DNA of 60,846 nt from Hydnum rufescens UP504 (lineage: Eukaryota; Basidiomycota; Agaricomycetes; Cantharellales; Hydnaceae). The notes beneath the pieces were generated by a model. The model was not told where the DNA came from, ran no database searches, and saw only the letters and a list, made by a program, of their open reading frames with translations. Shown piece by piece: positions 9,277-19,222 of this stretch (the stretch's first letter is position 1; each line of letters begins with the position of its first letter). The translations under genes were made by a program, and so were the position numbers. The stretch lies in the NCBI GenBank assembly GCA_014904985.1, contig MU129121.1:1-60846 (forward strand). Reading direction: 5' to 3'.

Positions 9277-10414
9277 TGTATGCTGCTCCTTTTGTGTGGC
9301 TTTTCTTTTTATTTTATTTTATTTTTACTAATGTATTACTTATTATTGTAGATTGTCATCTGAGCTAACAATGAAGCTCCCCACATAATGCAACCTATGA
9401 ACACAACCCACCAAAACCCCAACCAAATGGTGCCTGCCCACCATCAGTCCACCAGATGAGACCACAACATCCCCATGAACAATGATGCACCACACAAGGA
9501 GATGAACCACACACCCACAGTAGCAGGTGTGTGTAATGCACCCCCCCCCTCAACAGCACAAAAAGAGCAGCAAGGGCTGCTCTTTTGCATTGTTTTAATT
9601 GTTAACTAACAAATTGTTTATTATTCTAGGATATCACCTGAACCACCCATGAAATGAGAGCCCCAAGCCCAACACACCAAGGAACACCCCCATATGTAAC
9701 CCAGGAATGAGAATGCACAACACAAGGCCACAGGGACCCCAGATGAACCACACCCACTTTGGTGGGTGTGTGATAATTCTAAGGTAAGTACAACCATGCA
9801 AAAGGAGCAGTGTATGCTGCTCCTTTTGTGTGGCTCTTCTATTTTTTCTTTTACTACCATATTTACTATTCTAGATGGTCAAGCCAAATGACAACCCACC
9901 AAACAAACCCCCCTGGGGAATGATGATGTGACCAGCCATGACACCTGCCAAATGAACCATGCCAATGATGACCAGCCAGACCAAACCCAAGAGAGTACCA
10001 CACACCTGCTTCTGTGGGTGTGTGGTAATTTTAAGGTGAGTACAACCACACAAGAGGAGCAGCATGCACTGCTCCTTTTGTGTGGCTTTTCTTGGTTTTT
10101 ATTTTTATTTTTTTATAACATATTATTTATTATTTTAGTTTGTCATCTGGACCCAACACCCATGACCCCACTGAACAAACACAGGAGAATGACAACCCAC
10201 CTGCCAAATGAATCCTGTGAACAGCAACAAGTTGAAACCACAACACAAGCCCTGGATGAACCCCACACCCACTGAAGTGGGTGTGGTAATCTTTAAGGTT
10301 AGTATATATATACATGTCCAACTATGCAAAAGGAGCAGCAGGGGCTGCTCCTTTTGCCTGGTTTTTCTTTTTTTAACTACCTTATTATTTATTATCATAG
10401 GTATTCTTCTGAAC

Positions 10415-10974
10415 TGTCAGGGCCATGCTGTGATGAGAGCACCAAACAAGTGTAAACACAAATAAATCTGGCTAGTCTGGTGTAAGTCCAGCTGAGTCTG
10501 AATGAATCTGGGCAAGAGTAAGATAGTAAGAGACAGGAGAACGGAAGAGGAATCCTGCAGCCCAGAAGGGTCTGGGCAGAGGTGAGCACAGCAGTCTTTA
10601 AGCTCACAAAGTCAGCTGGAAAACACTCGGAGCTGTAGTCCAGAGTAGAAGTGGAAATCCTGAGAGACCAAAGCTGAGTCTCTGGATGTCACCCCAGACT
10701 ACTTATACATAGTTCCTATACTATGGGGGATTGATTGCTTAACGAGAGGTGGTTACAGGGGGCAGGCACAAGAGGGGGAACGGGCAGGGGAGGGAAAGTG
10801 GAGGGAACAGGGACAGGGCCAGGGGTAAGTGTGTGGGAACCAGAAGTAAAGGAAATGAGGAAATGAAGGGGAAATGAAATGGAGGCGGGGACAAATCGGA
10901 AACAGGCCAGAACCAAAACCAGAAACAAACCAGGACCAAACCGGAATTAACTGGGAAATGGATGAACTCTGACA
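10415..10974 (+). mobile_element. Solo LTR, family LTR-C (relative of LTR-B)
   Basis: 560 bp, TGTCAGGGCC ... CTCTGACA, with a perfect 5-bp TSD tgaac (10410-10414 and 10975-10979). It shares the layout 'CCTGAGAGAYCAAA ... TATA-like ACTTATACATAG' with LTR-B but is otherwise diverged. It was inserted just downstream of the acceptor site of the last full module. Confidence 0.85.
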
Positions 10975-11190
10975 TGAACCCACATCCCCCAACCAAAGCC
11001 ACAACCCTGCAAAGTGAAAACACATGACCACAGGTGAGGGGGAATCCCAATGGTGAAGCACAAAACAATGTCCCTGGTACCACACACCCACCCAAGCAGG
11101 TGTGTTAGATAGTGTTTTATTTTTAATTTTAATTTTATAGACAAATACCACATGCCTGCCCAAATGGGTGTGGTATGTTTTTTGTGAATT
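10975..11190 (+). repeat. Terminal, degenerate modules of the array
   Basis: Continues the 'exon' interrupted by LTR-C. It ends in two CCACACACC- or CCACATGCC-type hairpins (about 11079-11105 and 11146-11173). Between them is a T-rich tract ending TTTTATAG that looks like an intron 3' end without the AAAAGGAGCAGC hairpin. Confidence 0.45.
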
Positions 11191-11586
11191 TTTAAATAAA
11201 TAAATAAATAAACAAGTCAATAAAAACAAAACACAGGACTGAAACCCCATGGAGCATATGTATAATATAGTGATAATAAATAAATAATTATAAATGGAAC
11301 ACATTATCCCTGATAAGCCCATATGGCCTGCTGCAAGTCTGAGATTCTCTAAGTCTCAGTTTTGGTCAAGTTTCAGCCAATTTTCAGCCAATTCTGGGCC
11401 AGGAGGTGAAATCATAAAAATGGCCATTTCAGCCAGAATAGTGATGGGATTCCAGTATTTCCTTGCCCAGTTCAAGGAACAATGTGATTATCAGAGCAAA
11501 CCTATGACTCATAAATATTCATCATTGCTCAAGGGGGAACTCAACAGGCTCATGATCTATGCTATTGATTAGGTCAATCAAAGCTG
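11191..11586. other. No feature seen
   Basis: AT-rich, with a short AAATAAATAAAT run near 11195. Nothing coding or repeated within the window was recognised. Confidence 0.5.
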
Positions 11587-12225
11587 ATGGGAGCTCATGC
11601 AGCCTACTGGAAGTATCACCTCAGCCATCCATCCCCTGTCAAGCCTCAAGACAACTTGCATCCTATTACATTGTCCAGCAGCTCTGGTTACACCTCTGGG
11701 CCTCAAAGCAGTGGTCTGTTGCCAATAATCCCCCATTCATCATCAATAATCCCCCATCCATCAATTCTCTCCCATCCATTGTCAATTCTCTCCCATCCAT
11801 CATCAATTCTCTCCTGTCTGTTGTCAATAATCCCCTGTTCATTGCAGATAATCCCCCTTCAGTATGATGCCATGACCTGTCCCCCTCCTGTCCACACACC
11901 AACTAATAGTCTCTTTGCAATTGGTGTCCCCAGGTTGCCAGAAGGTTGCCCACACCCAGATCCACAACCCTGGTATAACCTTGGTCATCCTGGCACTTCT
12001 ATGGCAGCAAACCCCCCACCTGCTGATCTGCCCCTTGCCACACACCCTCAACCTGAAGGTGCATGCAACATGTATGGAGATGATGGGATCCATTTTTCAT
12101 TTGAGTGGTGGTATCATGAAGGTGGGTGGATGTGGATGGTGAGGTTGCTCATGGACCTGTGTTTGACAATGATTCCCTCCTTTTTTCCCAGGAGGAAGCA
12201 TGTGATCAAGGTCATATTGATGTGA
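11587..12225 (+). CDS. Unrecognised 212-codon ORF containing a minisatellite
   Basis: No domain recognised. The first third is Ser/Ile/Pro-rich and is produced by a 22-30-bp minisatellite at about 11717-11862 (units built on CAATAATCCCCCATCCAT and CAATTCTCTCCCATCCAT). The last two thirds are Pro-rich (PPPVHTP, HPDPQPWYNLG) and then W/H-rich. It lies downstream of and convergent with the Tc1-like transposase. It may be part of that transposon, an old gene fragment, or non-coding. Its length depends on the repeat staying in frame. Confidence 0.2.
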   Translation: MGAHAAYWKYHLSHPSPVKPQDNLHPITLSSSSGYTSGPQSSGLLPIIPHSSSIIPHPSILSHPLSILSHPSSILSCLLSIIPCSLQIIPLQYDAMTCPPPVHTPTNSLFAIGVPRLPEGCPHPDPQPWYNLGHPGTSMAANPPPADLPLATHPQPEGACNMYGDDGIHFSFEWWYHEGGWMWMVRLLMDLCLTMIPSFFPRRKHVIKVILM

Positions 12226-12352
12226 TGTGAAACATGGATGGTGAGTGGGTTGAGGTCCCCCACTGTAATAATCCCATTAGAGGTTAGCCTCAGTAGTGTG
12301 GCTGAAAGAAGTGACATAAAAAACAAAATAAAAAAACAAAATATCAAAACTA

Positions 12353-13430
12353 CATGAACCCAGAGGCACAATACCAGCCTTCTGCTTTTTCTGCTGTGAT
12401 GGAATCACAAGCTGAGTGAAGAAAAGTCAATGGCATGTCTTTATCAATATCAGGGATGCACATCCATGCTTTGATCAATGAAAAGGACTGTTCTATTGGG
12501 TTGTAATCAGGTGAGTAAGGGGGCAGATATAGAAGAATACTGCCTATGATAAGTAGCATCAGGAAGGGAATTGCTGGAAGCTCATGTACACACCTGTTTC
12601 CTCTTCTATGATCTGTCAAACTGCTGGCCCATGATGAATTGAACAGTTATTGAGAAGGAGAACACTGCATGGTCCTGGATATGGACACATGAGGGGAGCC
12701 TAGGTGGTAAAAGTTTTCACATGTGTAAAGTAGTAGGAAAATGGACAATACTCACCACTTGCTCTCAAAGAAATCTCTCAAACACTTCCCCTGTGACTGC
12801 TCCCTCCACAATATCATGAGCAATGTATCCATCAATACTGAGAAGTGGCAGTATCAAATAGTGCTTCCCCCAAATGAAAGGAGCACAAGTGTAACACTGG
12901 GTGCCAATCCTTGCATAGCCCAATTTCCACACCACCATCCAGTCATCCTTTGAGCTCTCATCCATACACAGGAGCATGTCAGGATGTGTCACAAGCTTGG
13001 CCACTTTGTTCAGAAAGGCCATGTGAAGCAATTTGTTGCATTCTTTGACAGCAACAGTGACTTCCTTGCAAGAGATAGATAATTGGTTGAGTGTATGCTT
13101 GATGGTGCTGACAGATACATGGACATCATGTTCCCTCAAAAGATGGTCTTGAATCTTGTCCAGGTAGAGGGTATTTTCATGTTCAATGAGTGAATCAATG
13201 AAATCAACATCTGTGCAATCCAAAATATGGTGCCAACCCCTCCTATCTTGGTTGGGATGATGGGGGAGACCATACTCAGAATGGAGCCTCAGTGTGCTGT
13301 ACATAAGGGTATGCTTGACCCCAAGGACATGGCAGATTTCAGTGAGGCTCATTCCATCAGCACAGAGAGCAGGTATGTGCACTTTGAGGTTGTTGGAGTA
13401 TGCTCACAGCATGGAGGTAGTAGGTAGTAC
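12353..13430 (-). pseudogene. Tc1/mariner (IS630-like) transposase, decayed
   Basis: This would encode a cut-and-paste DDE transposase acting in the nucleus. Exon 1 (to 12756) has a helix-turn-helix region (MSLTEICHVLGVKHTLMYST) and the first catalytic motif LLCMDESSKDD. An intron at 12700-12755 (GTGAGT...CTAG) leads to exon 2 (12594-12699), with PYPGPCSVLLLNNCSIHH. A second intron (12544-12593) leads to exon 3, with LLYLPPYSPDYNPIEQ, the third motif. Both introns restore the family's reading frame. The element is dead: the second catalytic Asp is Asn (NNC for DNC). In-frame TGA codons occur at FL*EQV and AV*QI, where CGA (Arg) is expected. The start codon is not clear. Terminal inverted repeats with TA duplications were not found by eye. 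The family assignment is firm. Confidence 0.85.
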
Positions 13431-13759
13431 AGCAGCAGAGCCTTGACAGAAACACTACCCATGGCAGGATGAATGGGATGAATGAGTACCAAATTGAGAC
13501 TATTGATCAGATCTGGATTTTTTTTTTTCTTCTCCACAGTTTTTTTTTCACACCAGCTTTTTTTTCCCACCTACATTTTTTTTGTGTAGTCTGCACTCAT
13601 ATGCAAACAGCTGTAAGTGGCACTCAAACATCCCACAACTTGGATTCTGATGCACACAGACATTCAGAGGTGTATATATATCAAGGCTTTCAACAAAATC
13701 CCCCCCCCATGCATATTGCCTGCATGGGTGCTTACATAGCAACCCATATATAGTAGCTT
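13431..13759. other. Region 5' of the transposase; T-rich runs
   Basis: Holds several T8-T10 runs (13518-13580) and no supported gene. It probably belongs to the transposon's 5' region. Confidence 0.3.
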
Positions 13760-13990
13760 ATGCAATATTTCCTTTTATGGCTTCTTATGTAATTTTCCTT
13801 TTGTAGTTGCTTATGTAAAATTATTATATATGGATGCTCAAGTAATATTACTATATGGCAGCTTATGTGAGACTATATGTGGTAGCTTATGTAATATTAC
13901 TATATATGGCAGTTTATGTACTGTCTTTATATGTGTCAGCTTATGTAATATTTCTATAAATGGCAGCTTATGTAAGATCTCTCTATATGG
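13760..13990. repeat. Minisatellite, ~28-bp GGCAGCTTATGTAATATTA units
   Basis: About eight degenerate tandem copies of a 26-30-bp unit centred on GCTTATGTAATATTACTATA. Unit boundaries drift by small indels. The open frames across it, on both strands, are products of the repeat. Confidence 0.75.
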
Positions 13991-13999
13991 CTGTTTGTA

Positions 14000-14271
14000 T
14001 ATATATGCACAGCCACTCCTGGCTTCCAGACCTTCCTGGTCCAAGTGTCTTCTCTGAGCCTTCAGAGATACACCCAGTCTTTAGGAAATGGTTTTTCCTG
14101 ATGTAACCAATTAAGTCAGATTGCACACTGCAGTGGCTGTGGGTACTGGTGTAGCCATGTGAGAAATCTTGAGAGATGAGCCACATATTTGTGCTTCTGG
14201 CAGCCATGGAAGATTGGGATGCATAGCCAAAGTATGTCTTCCAACAGCCCAACAGCATCATAGATCATCAC
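14000..14271 (-). pseudogene. DUF6589 gene remnant, C-terminal part
   Basis: Minus-strand frame about 14266-14116 reads DAVGLLEDILWLCIPIFHG then CQKHKYVAHLSRFLTWLH, and after a TGA continues LNWL. This resembles the C-terminal block of DUF6589 proteins, with an IF..GKHKY pattern followed by a hydrophobic/Tyr segment and NWL. DUF6589 proteins are large, of unknown function, and multiply in Agaricomycete genomes. The sequence continues in frame into 15102-15235 if LTR-B copy 3 and one TSD copy are removed. Beyond the NWL motif it is degenerate. Confidence 0.65.
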
Positions 14272-15101
14272 TGTCAGGATCAAATTGACATTTGCTTCCA
14301 CCTGTGGACTTACCTGTCAGAGTATCATTCCTCATCAACTCTATCATATGGTGCCTACTTCTTCAAATGCTCTCATCTCCTCTCCCTCAATTCAGTGAGG
14401 GGGTTATTGTCATCCTTGCCATTATTGGCATTTCTCTTATTATTATTGCCCTTGTTCTATCAGGCCTCAACCAGCAGGCTATGGGCTGGGTAGTCAACCA
14501 GTGGCAGCATTGGTGCCATTGTCAGCACCTGTTGTTCCCTTGCTCCCTGTGTGAGTCCATGCAGTTGCCAATCCAGACTCCTCCTCCTGCAAAGGACTAT
14601 AAGTACTACTTCCTGCACACAGCCACCACAGCCTCCACAGCCCATCAAGATGATACATCCCCATCACAGACACAGCCCATCAATCAGCCTCCACAGCCAC
14701 CATCACTAAACCTCACTAAGCTGACACAGCTGTGTTACAAATCCTGTGTGCACCTCCACATGGCTATGCCCTAACTTCCTTATGCATCCCCCTTAGCATA
14801 TATACTTCCAAGGCAGTGTATGCCTGGGTACTCCAAAGGAGTCAAAGGAGTCAAAGGACCATAGTGATGCTGAGGGAGTAGGGATTGGGACAGGTGGTGC
14901 AGGTTCAGGGACTGGGGGTGGAGTAGGAGGAGTTGGGGGATCACCAGTTTCAATCTCTCAGGATTCCCACTGTGATAGGTGTGACACTTGTGTGTCCCTT
15001 GTTGTGTGGTGTATACTCAGGATTCCCACTGTGATAGTGTGTGGTTAATTAATCTCTTTCCTCTTTCTGTTTGTGGCTTTGACAGCAGTGTTGCCCTGAC
15101 A
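14272..15101 (-). mobile_element. Solo LTR, family LTR-B, copy 3, with internal inversion
   Basis: 830 bp, TGTCAGGATC ... CCCTGACA, perfect 5-bp TSD atcac (14267-14271 and 15102-15106). Both ends are oriented as in copy 1. The middle, about 14588-14936, is flipped: the TATA box (GGACTATAAGTACT) and the antisense-ORF region read in the opposite direction. Breakpoints coincide with CTCCTCCT on the left and AGGAGGAG on the right, an inverted microrepeat. The small membrane ORF is frameshifted near 14390 and cut by the inversion. Confidence 0.85.
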
Positions 15102-15235
15102 ATCACATCAGACAGTATGTGATACAACAGTGCATCTCAGGCATCTCAGTTGAATAGTAAATTATTTTTGAATGTGATGTCCTGCTCATTCTTTGTCTTC
15201 AGTACCCTTGAATCTTCCAGTTGTTCATTGGCAAC
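15102..15235 (-). pseudogene. DUF6589 gene remnant between two insertions
   Basis: Minus-strand sequence between the foldback element and LTR-B copy 3. The frame reads NEQLEDSRVLK, then, after TGA stops, DALLYHILSDVMIYDAVGLL across the LTR TSD. The join restores an uninterrupted frame into 14266, showing this is host sequence split by the LTR. Confidence 0.55.
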
Positions 15236-15689
15236 CACCTAATGCACCCTCAAAATAGTACCTCTTAGGTGGTTTGAGTTTGCATCTGCAAACCACCTAA
15301 GAGGTGTTCTGAGTATAGGCATGTCTAAGACATGCCTGAGGGGTATTTTTGGGGAATTTTTTTTCTAAGTTCACTATATAGACATGTCTAAAATAGCCCA
15401 CCACAGGCGCTGCCCGGGAGGGTTTGTTCACTGGCTGGAGAGTGTTACAGGTCTAATTTAGGCATGTCTAATAAGATATTTTCTGGAGCCTTAGAGGTGT
15501 CTATCATCCTTACTGTGTGTCTACTGGTGTCTAAATCAACATTTTGAGCCCAAGACCTCTGGTGGCAGTACTAATAGGTGTCTAATGTTGTCTAGATCCA
15601 ATAATAATCCAATAATAATGGTGCTATTGTGGATGCATGTCTACTAGTGTCTAAATTATAACAAAGGCATCTGCTCAGGGGGAGATCAT

Positions 15690-16135
15690 TAGACATGTCT
15701 AGAGATGTCTAGAGATGTCTAGGTGTGTCTAGACATATCTAGACAGATCTAGTCATGTCTATAGTCATGTCTAGACATGTCTAGTCATGTCTATAGTCAT
15801 GTCTAGACATGTCTAGTCATGTCTATAGTCATGTTTAGTCATGTCTATAGTCATGTCTATAGTCATGTCTAGACATGTCTAGTCATGTCTATAGTCATGT
15901 CTAGACATGTCTAGTCATGTCTATAGTCATGTTTAGTCATGTCTATAGTCATGTCTAGTCATGTCTATAGTCATGTCTAGACATGTCTAGTCATGTCTAT
16001 AGACATGTCTAGACACATCTAGACATGTCTATAGTCATGTCTAGACACATCTGGACATGTCTAGACACATCTGGACATGTCTAGACACATCTAGACATGT
16101 CTAGACACATCTAGACATGTCTAGACATGTCTAGA
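15690..16135. repeat. Tandem GACATGTCTAG/TAGTCATGTC subrepeats in the foldback element
   Basis: Several dozen copies of an 8-12-bp word built on the palindrome AGACATGTCT, arranged as TAGTCATGTCTATAGTCATG-type higher-order units. The same word recurs singly through both terminal repeats. Subterminal arrays like this often bind transposase; that is inference here. Confidence 0.8.
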
Positions 16136-16841
16136 CAAGGAAAAGGTGCATTAGGTAATATCCCATAATAACTTTGGATATCCAGTTACATAATAAAGTG
16201 TTTCTTATTTAAAAAAAGCCTAAATGCGGAAATTGTATGAAGTACATCCAAATAATATTTAGCCATCCAGCCCAATGGAGGCCCAGGACCAGGGGGAGGT
16301 GCCTGGGATGGGTGGAGGGACCCCTAAGGACCCTGGCTGAGTCAAGAAACCAGGCCCAGAGCAAGTGGCTAGTGCCTGGAGAGATGGGGGCAGTAAAATG
16401 AATACCGGAAATTGCGGAATTGCCGGATCTGAACCGCTGGGCGGTTCGTTCTGAAATTTGGCACATGATTGGGGACTATTAGGACAAAGAACATATTAAA
16501 ATTTCAGCCAATTCCGATCAGTAGGTATTGAGATATGAGGAAAACAAGTTTGGACACTGAAAATTAATTTCCTCCCCTTACAGAATACCTGGGAACTTGA
16601 AAATTTGCACAGAGTATGATAATATAATGTACTAATTATGTGCCAAAAATTATCCCAATCCACCCACTTTAAGGTAGGGAACTGGACAATGGATACCAGA
16701 GGCAGTGAAAATTGCCAAAAAATACCCAATGAGCAGACTATTCTGAAACTTGGCATGTGATTAGACACTGCTCAGGTGAAGAACATATTCAATTTTCAGC
16801 CCAATCCATGCAGTAGGTACAGAGATATGAGGCAAATAGGT

Positions 16842-18675
16842 TTCAACCTTGAAAATTGATTTACTCCCCCTACAGACAAGATATGGACTTGAAATTTTAC
16901 ATGGAGTATGACCATGTAATCAAATAAATATGTGCCAAGAATCAGCTTATTTTGTTTACTTCTAGGCATTGAACTCCCTTTTCAGGCAAAAAGGGAACAA
17001 AAGCCTACCATAAATGTAGAACACTCCACATTAGGACCAAACTAAGTGGAATAGGCTTAGAATATTATAACACTGACTATATCCAAAAATGAAATACATT
17101 GGATGTGTGGAAGTGGTTGAAATTCAGGGGGAGGGGGAGGAAGATCAAAAGTCAATTATATAAGATGTAGAGCAGAGGTTGCTCTAATATAATGCCAATA
17201 GTTTCATACATATATGGGGAGTATACATACCAAATATCAGCCTGATTGGACTCCATCTAGGCACTATTCCACAGCACTCCCCCCTAAATAATAATTTCCT
17301 CCCCAGAGCCTTCCATCCATGCAATGGCCCTGAAAATTCACCCTTAGGTCAGCCAAATACATTCATAACATTCCCCAAAATTTCAGATTCATGACTCCAG
17401 TGTGAGAGTTTCCATAATATTTTCAAGTTTCACTGACATACCCCCTCCAATTTGGGCACTTCCAGAGCTCCAATCACTCCCATTGTTTGTAGGCCACACC
17501 CGGCCACCATTTGAGGCTCAGGCCCAAAATTTCAGCCCATTCTAAGCACTTTTGACATTGGTCACATGATCAAGATCCCCCCCTCCCCCTGCTTCACTCA
17601 GTGATCCAATCTGTATGAAAGCTGTTGCCATCTGTAGTAGTAGTATGTAACAGTGTATGATTCAAATTTCAGAACATTCCATGCAATATTGATTGAGTTA
17701 TTCAAGAAATATTCTAGATCTATTCAATTTGGGGGTAGAGGTACGGTATGTAGTGAAATTTCACTACATACCATACCTCTACCCCCCAAATTGAATAGAT
17801 CTAGAATATTTCTTGAATAACTCAATCAATATTGCATGGAATGTTCTGAAATTTGAATCATACACTGTTACATACTACTACTACAGATGGCAACAGCTTT
17901 CATACAGATTGGATCACTGAGTGAAGCAGGGGGAGGGGGGATCTTGATCATGTGACCAATGTCAAAAGTGCTTAGAATAGGCTGAAATTTTGGGCCTGAG
18001 CCTCAAATGGTGGCCGGGTGTGGCCTACAAACAATGGGAGTGATTGGAGCTCTGGAAGTGCCCAAATTGGAGGGGGTATGTCAGTGAAACTTGAAAATAT
18101 TATGGAAACTCTCACACTGGAGTCATGAATCTGAAATTTTGGGGAATGTTATGAATGTATTTGGCTGACCTAAGGGTGAATTTTCAGGGCCATTGCATGG
18201 ATGGAAGGCTCTGGGGAGGAAATTATTATTTAGGGGGGAGTGCTGTGGAATAGTGCCTAGATGGAGTCCAATCAGGCTGATATTTGGTATGTATACTCCC
18301 CATATATGTATGAAACTATTGGCATTATATTAGAGCAACCTCTGCTCTACATCTTACATAATTGACTTTTGATCTTCCTCCCCCTCCCCCTGAATTTCAA
18401 CCACTTCCACACATCCAATGTATTTCATTTTTGGATATAGTCAGTGTTATAATATTCTAAGCCTATTCCACTTAGTTTGGTCCTAATGTGGAGTGTTCTA
18501 CATTTATGGTAGGCTTTTGTTCCCTTTTTGCCTGAAAAGGGAGTTCAATGCCTAGAAGTAAACAAAATAAGCTGATTCTTGGCACATATTTATTTGATTA
18601 CATGGTCATACTCCATGTAAAATTTCAAGTCCATATCTTGTCTGTAGGGGGAGTAAATCAATTTTCAAGGTTGAA
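16842..18675. repeat. 1.83-kb near-perfect palindrome
   Basis: The two ~917-bp arms match almost base for base with no spacer; differences seen are isolated, such as CATTCTAAGC against GCTTAGAATA near 17545/17970. The arms include CCACACCCGGCC and CTTCCTCCCCC blocks but no ORF of note. Confidence 0.9.
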
Positions 18676-19222
18676 AGATGTGTCTAGACATGACTATAGA
18701 CATGACTAGATCTGTCTAGATATGTCTAGACACACCTAGACATCTCTAGACATCTCTAGACATGTCTAATGATCTCCCCCTGAGCAGATGCCTTTGTTCT
18801 AATTTAGACACTAGTAGACATGCATCCACAATAGCACCATTATTATTGGATTATTATTGGATCTAGACAACATTAGACACCTATTAGTACTGCCACCAGA
18901 GGTCTTGGGCTCAAAATGTTGATTTAGACACCAGTAGACACACAGTAAGGATGATAGACACCTCTAAGGCTCCAGAAAATATCTTATTAGACATGCCTAA
19001 ATTAGACCTGTAACACTCTCCAGCCAGTGAACAAACCCTCCTGGGCAGCGCCTGCGGTGGGCTATTTTAGACATGTCTATATAGTGAACTTAGAAAAAAA
19101 ATTCCCCAAAAATACCCCTCAGGCGTGTCTTAGACATGCCTATACTCAGAACACCTCTTAGGTGGTTTGCAGATGCAAACTCAAACCACCTAAGAGGTAC
19201 TATTTTGAGGGTGCATTAGGTG

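Larger units (their letters stand above)
7742..10400 (+). repeat. Tandem array of exon/intron-like hairpin modules
   Basis: Eight modules in the plus direction. Intron-like segments are 7769-7864, 8013-8102, 8219-8304, 8473-9351 (contains LTR-B copy 2), 9533-9629, 9784-9874, 10036-10138 and 10298-10400, spaced about 206-289 bp apart once the LTR is removed. Most have (T)TTAAG|GTAAGT or GTGAGT (also GTATGT, GTAATG, GTTAGT), a perfect hairpin, a T-rich tract and ATTCTAG or similar; several have ACTAAT or ACTAAC. Hairpins include 7790-7825, 8030-8055, 8240-8269, 9561-9586, 9800-9827 and 10326-10357. The 110-190 bp 'exon' parts are poorly conserved, C/A-rich, full of stops in all frames, and end in a CCACACACC/GGTGTGTGG hairpin just before the donor. 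This could be a tandem satellite, a multi-intron non-coding gene or an introner-like family; it is not protein-coding by eye. Confidence 0.75.
15236..19222. mobile_element. Foldback element with ~545-bp terminal inverted repeats and a 1.8-kb inner palindrome
   Basis: Ends are CACCTAATGCACCCTC and its reverse complement. Terminal repeats are about 15236-15781 and 18676-19222. Inside, 16842-18675 is a near-perfect palindrome centred at 17758/17759 (GTAGTGAAATTTCACTAC). The left arm also has 15782-16841, absent from the right arm, so the element looks like a full palindrome that lost about 1.06 kb from one arm. No transposase ORF is visible. The flanking 4 bp are caac and cagc, a possible but imperfect TSD. 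It sits in the DUF6589 gene. Confidence 0.85.

Noticed and set aside
10716..11322. Overlapping minus-strand ORFs up to 189 codons
   Set aside because: Low-complexity Pro/Ser/Phe-rich shadows of the purine-rich LTR-C and the module array; no domain and no homologous frame in the other copies.
15690..16135. CRISPR-like array
   Set aside because: Units are contiguous 8-24-bp words without unique spacers and lie inside a eukaryotic foldback element; this is a minisatellite.
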